A DNA stretch of 64,000 nt from Marchantia polymorpha subsp. ruderalis (taxonomy: Eukaryota; Streptophyta; Marchantiopsida; Marchantiales; Marchantiaceae): positions 24,470,501 through 24,534,500 of the forward strand of contig AP031352.1 in the NCBI GenBank assembly GCA_037833965.1, written 5' to 3'. Position numbers and translations under genes: made by a program. This document shows, piece after piece, positions 57,390-64,000 of the stretch (position 1 is its first letter; each line of letters starts with the position of its first letter). Under the pieces are notes generated by a model, which was given only the letters and a program-made list of their open reading frames with translations, made no database searches and was not told the DNA's origin.

Positions 57390-58515
57390 AAGCTCTTTAA
57401 GTTTACCATTTCCAGGCTGTGATCAAGAAAATCTACACAACTGCCTGTCTGGTCCAAAGAATTCAGACTACAATCAAAATTTCGAGAACCATTACATCAA
57501 CTTTATGAATCTCAGAATTTCATCGCAAGTGTTACTATAACCTCAGGTTTTACAGCTGAAGTATCAAAGCTAGTTCAAGTTCATGGAAGGTGATTGGAGT
57601 CTTCAGCTTTATCCTTTGGATAAGTCACGTCTCGCAGCTCCTGACATTATTGTTTGGAAGCAATTGTTTTTCCTGAAAGCCTGCTGTGAATATAGAGATA
57701 ACTTCATGGTCAGTCCTAATTTTCGCTGAAGATACTGCCTTGAGGAGCAGGTTTATGGTGCAGTTTCTAAGGCTCCTTCAGTCCTTGCAAGTTATAAATT
57801 GGGGCCAAACCTGGAAAGCTCGAAACCAACTGGGAACTAACGTTTACAAAATCTTCTGACAAGTGTTCATGAGCTCCATTCGTTTCCTGCGTGACCTTTT
57901 GTTAGTGTCAACGGGCTAACTTGGGTCGAAATGCTCAAAGCCTCGTAGAGATTTCCTAAATTTGTAAGGTTTAGACGTTGAAATCGCAGTCACAATTCAA
58001 GGTTTCTCCTTTGCCGTTGGACCTTGACGAAACAGCTGTGCAGTAGAAAGGAAATTGATGGTTGATGGGTTGCACTTGAACCTCGAGTTATAATGCCCAC
58101 TACAATACCTGCCCCCATAAATCAAAGCTGACCAATATGAAGAAGTCTCGCCCAATACTTTCTTCTTCATTGAGAAGTACACGACGTGTCTCGCGAAATT
58201 ATCTTCTTCACAGCGCCTCTGACACATTGGAAGTAGCGGCACATTCGTTGTTAAACATGAGGAACTGACGGTATCACTAACAAGGGCAGGAGCAAAGCTT
58301 TAGATTTCCAGGATTTGAACGCACATAAAATCCCAGACCTCGAATGTGGCCTGTCGACTACCAGACACATTATGGAAGGCTGCTTGGATCTCAAAGGTCA
58401 CAAAACGAAACGTGCACACTCAACGAGGTCTCGTAGCAATAAATAGGTGTCGATGATCTGTACTCTCCTATTTTTCCAGGTTGTCGAGTTCAAAAGTAAT
58501 AACTCTGCCACAGCT
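57390..58515. other. Intergenic region, no gene seen
   Basis: Follows the transporter stop and should include its 3' untranslated part. No domain-bearing frame was seen. A splice-acceptor-like ttttccag before 58480 suggests that the RPB9-like gene has upstream leader or a further 5' exon here. Confidence 0.35.
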
Positions 58516-58964
58516 ATGAGCATGAAGAAGTTTTGCCCGAAGTGGTAAGCAACAGATTCGGCTTGAGGTATAGTGCTCGATGGGGTGTCAACTTGTCCAG
58601 TTCCAGTCTTAGCTGCACACTACTTCGTCTGACTGAGTATTCTATTCTGCAGCGATGACTTGCTGTACCCGAAGATTTCTGATCGAGGACTGCTTTACGG
58701 GTGCAGCAAGTGCGACCATGAGGTAGGTTTTGTGTTTTGGACTAAACGCTTTTCGATGTTTCTTCTGAATTGTCCCACGAATGACAGCCTCGTCCAGTCT
58801 CTAAGATTTCACTCTTGCAGGAGATGGCAAAGAGCAACGTTGTATATTGCAAGAAACTCAAACCTCCTCGTACACGTTTCAATGCTCACCCCATCGAAGA
58901 CCTTCCACGTTCCAAACCAATGAAATGCCCTAAATGCACCGAAGATCATATCAGATTCTTCGAG
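58516..58964 (+). CDS. RPB9-like RNA polymerase subunit, three exons, C-terminal zinc ribbon missing
   Basis: Exons 58516-58544, 58653-58722 and 58821-58964 join in phase. The product starts MSMKKFCPKCDDLLYPK, with GLLYGCSKCDHE completing the N-terminal C4 zinc ribbon, and goes on with MAKSNVVYCKKLKPP, DLPRSKPMKCPKCTEDHIRF. This matches RPB9 of RNA polymerase II (and is related to A12.2 and C11), a subunit that helps start-site choice and proofreading. RPB9 should continue with a second Cys pair of the type FFVCxxPxCxxRW; no such exon was found up to 59840. The gene may be a truncated copy, or its last exon is lost. The phase-preserving introns argue that it was once a working gene. The source could also be a divergent paralog. 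Confidence 0.65.
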
Positions 58965-59839
58965 GTTGACCACCTTATTTTCATTTTTGACCATTTCTAA
59001 TTGATCATGGAGCATATGCAAACGAAGCTATATTTGGGTTAGGAGGCTTCCACTAAGGACTGTACATGCTTGGAGTATCTAGGTTCATCGAGTATGAATA
59101 TGTTGCATTGAACTCCATAAGTGCTCAAGGTTTCAGGTTGAACTTTTTGAGATCCGAAACCGCAGGCTACAGAGGCGAATGTGTCACTGAAGAGTCGAAG
59201 AATGGATGTTGAACACACGAGTTGTAGTGATGGCGCCGTCCCTACAATCGATCATGATGATGGAGGGAAACGATGCACGGCACCACCCTCTAAATTGGTC
59301 TTCCTTTGTTGCAACAGAGAATGTTGTCACAGTTGGGAAGATTTTCCCGGCAATTGAAGAACTAAGTGACCCACAAGTCTGTAAAAAGGTTTTCGAGACT
59401 ATGGTAGAATGATGTGTGTCACGCTGGACTCTCACAAGATAACATTTACGAATGATGATGATAGAGACCGATGTCATTCACAGTCTTTACGTTCTTGGAG
59501 AATCCAAAGATATTGTGACCACTGTGTTAACAAATGTCGGAAACGAAACATTTCTTCATAAATGCCGCATTCAACAAGTAATTCTTCGTAACATCCTTTC
59601 CTTCTGACGCCAGAAGATCGTTGGGTCCATCTTATGTCCTCGCGTTGAGTTATCCGTCTCATCGTTTTTGCTATGCACTCGGCCCTCTTTTAGCGTCGAG
59701 TAACACAAGGTTCTGGTGTCTTTTGACAACAAGAAGATCATGGTCACCACTAGGCGAGTATGGTTTGTTTCGTTCGGAGGACGGCGAGAAGGAGATGCGT
59801 CGCGAGAGCGAGGACCTTGTCAGGTCAAATGTTCTCAGT
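58965..59839. other. Region between convergent genes, no gene seen
   Basis: No zinc-ribbon exon for the RPB9-like gene and no other known domain in six frames. The right part should hold the 3' untranslated region of the reverse-strand gene that ends at 59840. Confidence 0.4.
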
Positions 59840-62800
59840 TTAGATCCCCTTCAACATCTGATTGATGAGCAGATTTCTGAACTCCGATGGGGAAGCTTTC
59901 ACCAAATTCGTCGCAGGTCCTTCCGAAGGTGGGTCGCCTTTCGTCGAGAAGAGCATTTGTCTGAATTCCATCGGTGACACCTTCACGAGATCCGATGGAT
60001 TCCCAGGCTTCGACTGATTTTCCTCGGGACTGGGGTCCAAAAGCCTCTCCTTGAGCATCCGCTTGAACTGCACCGGCGACACTTTGATCTCGCCCGTCAC
60101 CGGCGGCTCGTCGCCGATCAGCGCCCGCTCAATCATCTTCTTCAACTCCGCCGGCGAGACATTCACCTTGACGTCTGCGCCTTTCGCCGGCAGGGCCGAG
60201 AGGCCGCCGGTGGCTTCATTCATGACGTCCGCCAGCATCCTCTTGAGCTCCTCTGCTGAGATATTCGCCAGTTTCGACGGCGCGGAGGCGTCGTCGCCCT
60301 TCCTTATCATGCCGTGGAGCATCTGCCGGAACTCCGCCGGAGGGATCGGGGCAATGTCATCTCGGGCCGACGATGGATCGTCCAGATCGTCTTCGGGCCG
60401 GAAGAGAGGCCCGGGAGGCAGCGGCCCGAGAGGCCAATGCTTCAGAGCCCGCGGCGCGGAGCCGCTGGGGCGTCCTCGTACGACCTGCTTGATCCGCTGG
60501 CTTAACTCTTCCATTGAGATTTCTACCGGCTGGGGTTTTTTCACCCGCGCGCGGGCCTTGGCGTATCCGCGTTGGACCCGATCGTGGAACATGGGTTGGG
60601 CCTCTTCCAACGAAACTTCCAGGGGCTCTTTAATCGGTTTCCTCTGAGAGGAGCGGCGAGCCGAGGCGGCTAGAACTTCGTGGAGCATCTTGCGGAACTC
60701 CTCCGGTGAGACATTCACCCCTTCAGCCGGGCTTTTCGCCGGCGACGAGGTGCTGAGCCCCTCGCTTTTGTATTCGTTGAACAGCTTTCGGTAATCCGAC
60801 GTCGGGACCTCCACCGCGTCGACGACTGGAGCCGGGACGCGCGACGCATCCGCCATCGCCTTGAGCCGCCGCGAGAACTCGAGCGGTGAGACATTCACCC
60901 CTTCAGCCGGGCTTTTCGCCGGCGACGAGGTGCTGAGCCCCTCGCTTTTGTATTCGTTGAACAGCTTTCGGTAATCCGACGTCGGGACCTCCACCGCGTC
61001 GACGACTGGAGCCGGGACGCGCGACGCATCCGCCATCGCCTTGAGCCGCCGCGAGAACTCGAGCGGTGAGATATTCACCGCTCCCGCTCGGTCCGGCGAG
61101 TCGCTGCCGGACGGGCCACCCATGAGCATCTTCTTGAACGTCGCCGGCGTGACTTTCACCGGCCCGCTCTTGCCCGACGCCTGCCCGGGCGGGTCGCCCA
61201 TCAGCGTCTGCTTCAGCATATCCTTGAACGCCGACGGCGACACTTTCACCGTCGCCGCGTCGCTTCTCGCCCTCTCGAGCAGAATGAAGCGCGAGTCCCT
61301 CGACTTGCCGGCCACGCGCCGAGACGCGGACGTCGGCAGGCGCGGCACCGATCCGACGGGCTGCCGCAGGTCGCGCTTGACGGGCTCGTGATGCGGGATC
61401 TTCATCGCCCTATCGTAGTCCTCCACGTAAGGCTCCGGCGCGGGTCCTCCGAAGAACGTCTTGTCCCGACCTCGGAACACCCAAACCTTCCGATCCCAGT
61501 GGTCGAGGCTGAGCATGTACAGCTCGGCCGTGGCGTTGTACTTGGCGCGGGACAGCGGCCCGGCCGTCTCGAGCCCGGCCCGAAGGATGCAGTCGCCCGG
61601 AACCAGCGGGTACCGTCGGATGTGCTCGGCGCTGAAGGGCACCACCTTCATGACCCGCTTCCAGAACGGGTCGGGGCTGGGGCTCAGCTCGTCGTCCTTC
61701 GTCTCGAAGTACGAGTGCGTCCTGAGGTCGGGCTTGCTTTCCAGCGGCGAGGGCAGCTTCGGCGGAGGCGCCAGCGGTTTCCGAATGACGAGGTCGCCGT
61801 CGCGGGGAATCAGGTCCGCCGCGACGGAGTTCAGCGCGAGCGGGCGCTGCTCGAATTTGTAGTCCGGCCGATTGGTCCACAGGTGCGGCAGCACGACGGG
61901 CCCCAGCGTGTACCAGGCGCCGTGGTTCTCGTGGTAGTGGAAGAGCTGCAGCGCCGCGTGCTCTTCCCAGACCCAGTGCTCGTCGAAGTGGCCGAAGCGG
62001 ACCGCCATGTTCCCGGGCCCGCGGACGTTCACCGTGGCCAGGGGCGGGTTGCCGGGGTAGAAGAACCGGCGCTCGTTGTAAATCTGCACGTAGCTGCCTT
62101 CGTGGTTGGTGTCAGTGATGGGCTTGAGCAGATTCTCGCCCTGCGTGATGAGAATGTCGCCGGGCTTGGGCACGGCGTGAAACCTCTCCTGCGTGATCCA
62201 GTTCTGAGTCGCTTTGACCTTGAAGTTGTGCGCTGCCTGCCCCCCGTACAACCATTTCTGGCTCACGGGATCGCACCAGCAGCAGTCCGCTTCCAAGCGG
62301 AACAAACTCTGTTGTAGTGTGTATGGGGAGTCTCGTTCTTCGGGTCGGCCTCTGAATTCCGGGAAGAAGTGCCCTCGCACGTGCACCACGATGTCCGCGG
62401 GTTGCAGGTCGCTGTCGATCCAGTATTCTTGCAGCTGAAATGGCTTGAAGGCCCATCCCCACGGCCGCGTTGGGTCCGCAATTTTGATCCTCCGCAGGAT
62501 GATGTCGCCGTGGGATTCCTTGAATTTCGGATCCTCTTTGAAGTCTCTGGGCAGCCGGTATGCATCCGGATCGATTATGCCCCTGATTCCTTTCTGGAGG
62601 ACAAACTTTGCCACCAGAAACCAATCGCCTCTCGAGTGGTAGTTGGGCCAGTAGACGTGGAGAGTGGCAAGTTTGAGATCCTTCCAACACCACTCATCTG
62701 TCTGTTCCTGCGTATCCGCTGCCCTTGACAGTTCGAACATCCCTATTCGAAGAATGTAGTCGCCCGGATGAAACTGGCTCTTGTCGAATCCTTCATAGTA

Positions 62801-63100
62801 AAGTGACACGGCTCGTTTGGCCAGCACCGGCGGCTCCTTCTCGGTCTTCTCGTTCTTCTTCACCTTCTTGACTTTCTTCACCGTCTTATCCTTCTTTTCG
62901 AATTCGAGCTTTTCGCACAGGACGATATCACCAGGTAAAGGCTTAAAGTAACGATCGAAGTATGTGTCATTGTCTGTGGCTCGGGAGGGCTTGAAAGCAG
63001 GCGGTGGGGCTGCAGTAGTGGGTGGATTTAATTTGGCTGAAGTGGCACTTGCACCCGAATCTTTGCCAGCAGAGGAGTCCGAGGCCGACAGGTCAGGCAT
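59840..63100 (-). CDS. Intronless 1086-residue orphan protein with PGDI modules and VSPxEF repeats
   Basis: One unbroken, GC-rich frame from ATG 63100 to stop 59840. Residues 1-45 are low complexity. Residues 50-560 have a recurring short motif, hydrophobic around G-D: PLPGDIVL (54), HPGDYILR (111), HGDIILRR (197), PADIVVHV (234), KPGDILIT (312), RDGDLVIR (433) and VPGDCILR (500), each followed by Trp/His-rich beta-like segments such as FGHFDEHWVWEEH. A Lys-rich tract KKVKKVKKNEK lies near 75. Residues 617-1086 hold about 15 units of the type V-x-V-S-P-x-E-F-x-x-M-L, for example VKVSPSAFKDML, VNVSPEEFRKML, VEISMEELSQRI, IKVSPVQFKRML and VKASPSEFRNLL, with unlike linkers. No signal peptide or membrane helix is seen. 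I recognise no family. The repeats look like amphipathic docking helices, so a scaffold role is possible but unproven. Confidence 0.8.
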   Translation of the reverse strand: MPDLSASDSSAGKDSGASATSAKLNPPTTAAPPPAFKPSRATDNDTYFDRYFKPLPGDIVLCEKLEFEKKDKTVKKVKKVKKNEKTEKEPPVLAKRAVSLYYEGFDKSQFHPGDYILRIGMFELSRAADTQEQTDEWCWKDLKLATLHVYWPNYHSRGDWFLVAKFVLQKGIRGIIDPDAYRLPRDFKEDPKFKESHGDIILRRIKIADPTRPWGWAFKPFQLQEYWIDSDLQPADIVVHVRGHFFPEFRGRPEERDSPYTLQQSLFRLEADCCWCDPVSQKWLYGGQAAHNFKVKATQNWITQERFHAVPKPGDILITQGENLLKPITDTNHEGSYVQIYNERRFFYPGNPPLATVNVRGPGNMAVRFGHFDEHWVWEEHAALQLFHYHENHGAWYTLGPVVLPHLWTNRPDYKFEQRPLALNSVAADLIPRDGDLVIRKPLAPPPKLPSPLESKPDLRTHSYFETKDDELSPSPDPFWKRVMKVVPFSAEHIRRYPLVPGDCILRAGLETAGPLSRAKYNATAELYMLSLDHWDRKVWVFRGRDKTFFGGPAPEPYVEDYDRAMKIPHHEPVKRDLRQPVGSVPRLPTSASRRVAGKSRDSRFILLERARSDAATVKVSPSAFKDMLKQTLMGDPPGQASGKSGPVKVTPATFKKMLMGGPSGSDSPDRAGAVNISPLEFSRRLKAMADASRVPAPVVDAVEVPTSDYRKLFNEYKSEGLSTSSPAKSPAEGVNVSPLEFSRRLKAMADASRVPAPVVDAVEVPTSDYRKLFNEYKSEGLSTSSPAKSPAEGVNVSPEEFRKMLHEVLAASARRSSQRKPIKEPLEVSLEEAQPMFHDRVQRGYAKARARVKKPQPVEISMEELSQRIKQVVRGRPSGSAPRALKHWPLGPLPPGPLFRPEDDLDDPSSARDDIAPIPPAEFRQMLHGMIRKGDDASAPSKLANISAEELKRMLADVMNEATGGLSALPAKGADVKVNVSPAELKKMIERALIGDEPPVTGEIKVSPVQFKRMLKERLLDPSPEENQSKPGNPSDLVKVSPMEFRQMLFSTKGDPPSEGPATNLVKASPSEFRNLLINQMLKGI
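60708..61067 (-). repeat. Tandem 180-bp duplication within the orphan gene
   Basis: The block 60708-60887 is followed by a second, almost identical copy at 60888-61067. It codes for 60 residues including VNVSPLEFSRRLKAMADASR and VEVPTSDYRKLFNEYKSEGL, the latter being a variant repeat type. The near-absence of differences marks a recent in-frame duplication. Confidence 0.92.
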
Positions 63101-64000
63101 TGTCGGAATGTTGAAGCAACTACGATTTTACTCTTCTTTCGCTCTTGGGTTTAAGTCGATTTATCTGTATGTTTCGGTTGACCGATTTCACACAACTACG
63201 ACTTCTTCCGACCGCTTACCGGTAAGGAAATTCTAGTTGAAATCGTGGGCCGGGCCTTCGTGATAACAAGGTTTAAACTACGTGTCAGCGCCACGGTACA
63301 ATACGTTTGAGAACATCGATCTGTAGTTCCTCTTCAACCAGGAGGATTCATCGCACGTGATCAGATCGTTTTTCTTTTCTGCCGTGAACTCTCTCAAGAG
63401 CTTTATTCACCCATTGCCTTGGAATGCGGCGGCCTTTATCATCAACCTTGTTACTGTCAGGTATGGCTCCCATATACCCAAACTATCGTTTGACCCTTAA
63501 AAGCTCTCTTTCCATGGACTGTGAGACGAAGATTTTCGAAAAAAGGGATTTCAAAGAGGTTTGGATCTCTTAAATTTTGAGTCCAATTTCGTGAGCTCAT
63601 ATAGAGAAGCTGAAGCGTAGAGCTGGTGGAAAACGCGGTGAGTGCAGGAAATTTCTGCAAGGTGGTTAAATTGATGTGTGCCTGCACTTCTTTCAGATTT
63701 GTCGAAACCCTGTTACGACGATCATGAACGTATTTCAGTGGAGCTCTATCGACAGAGAAGAACCCCGTCGACAGGAGGGAATGATCAGGAGATTTGTTAT
63801 ATTATATGGCATTATACTTGTGAGATACTCGCGAACGATCGTAACGAGTGGCAACTAGTTTATCTTATCTGACTGGATCGAACTATATCACATAATCAGC
63901 AATTAAGATGAAGTCTGCGGCACTGCCTTACTGATATATTGTGACATCACAGTTAGAGAACTTCCTGGAATTGAACCTTCATTGTTTCTCCGCGCAACCG
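63101..64000. other. Upstream region of the orphan gene, no gene seen
   Basis: The reverse-strand promoter of the 59840-63100 gene should lie here. Only short frames are present and none has a recognisable domain. Confidence 0.4.

Noticed and set aside
61388..62317. Plus-strand 309-codon frame
   Set aside because: It is antisense to the 1086-codon gene; its length comes from high GC content.

Overview
The window looks like nuclear DNA of a land plant: GT-AG introns, a plant-type TauE/SafE transporter gene, a CYP86-clan P450 remnant, La-protein and RPB9-like sequences, and Ty3/gypsy elements. The GC-rich repeat style would fit a bryophyte such as a liverwort, but that is only an impression. 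No rRNA, tRNA or CRISPR array was seen.

Positions 1-53.4 kb are a transposon nest. The main component is one family of terminal-inverted-repeat elements with ends TGTGGTAACCCAC...GTGGGTTATTACA. I could pair both ends of six copies through perfect 5-bp target-site duplications: A 1979-6765 (+, CTACT), C 9055-25874 (-, TGATG), D 33683-46034 (+, GCTCC), E 34691-36879 (-, GAAGG), F 38902-44248 (+, AGTGT) and G 49322-52458 (+, CTGTG). A seventh copy, B, runs from the window edge to 9037. Copies nest in each other: A lies in B, and E and F lie in D. Full copies carry one gene for a protein of about 900-970 residues: a conserved N-terminal domain, a Pro/Ser/Gly-rich middle and a C-terminal coiled coil. 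No standard transposase is visible. The elements are packed with short GC-rich hairpins such as CGCC-TTC-GGCG.

Copy C holds an 11.3-kb insertion (about 14010-25304). It contains a decayed Ty3/gypsy element that encodes, in order, Gag with two zinc knuckles, protease, a C5-cytosine DNA methyltransferase with motifs I, IV, VI, VIII, IX and X, reverse transcriptase, RNase H and integrase, with a PHD finger as the last domain. A retroelement with both a DNA-methylation writer and a chromatin reader is the most striking system in the window. The same insertion also holds a La-protein pseudogene.

Positions 25.9-33.7 kb and 46-48.7 kb are AT-richer and hold a roughly 50-bp minisatellite, gypsy gag and pol fragments, and P450 and METTL21-like gene fragments. 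A divergent, older relative of the TIR-element gene lies at 48.7-53.4 kb and is split by copy G.

Positions 53.4-64 kb look like normal gene space: a four-exon TauE/SafE gene (55183-57389, +), a three-exon RPB9-like gene apparently missing its last zinc-ribbon half (58516-58964, +), and an intronless 1086-codon orphan gene (59840-63100, -) with N-terminal PGDI-type modules and about 15 C-terminal VSPxEF repeats.
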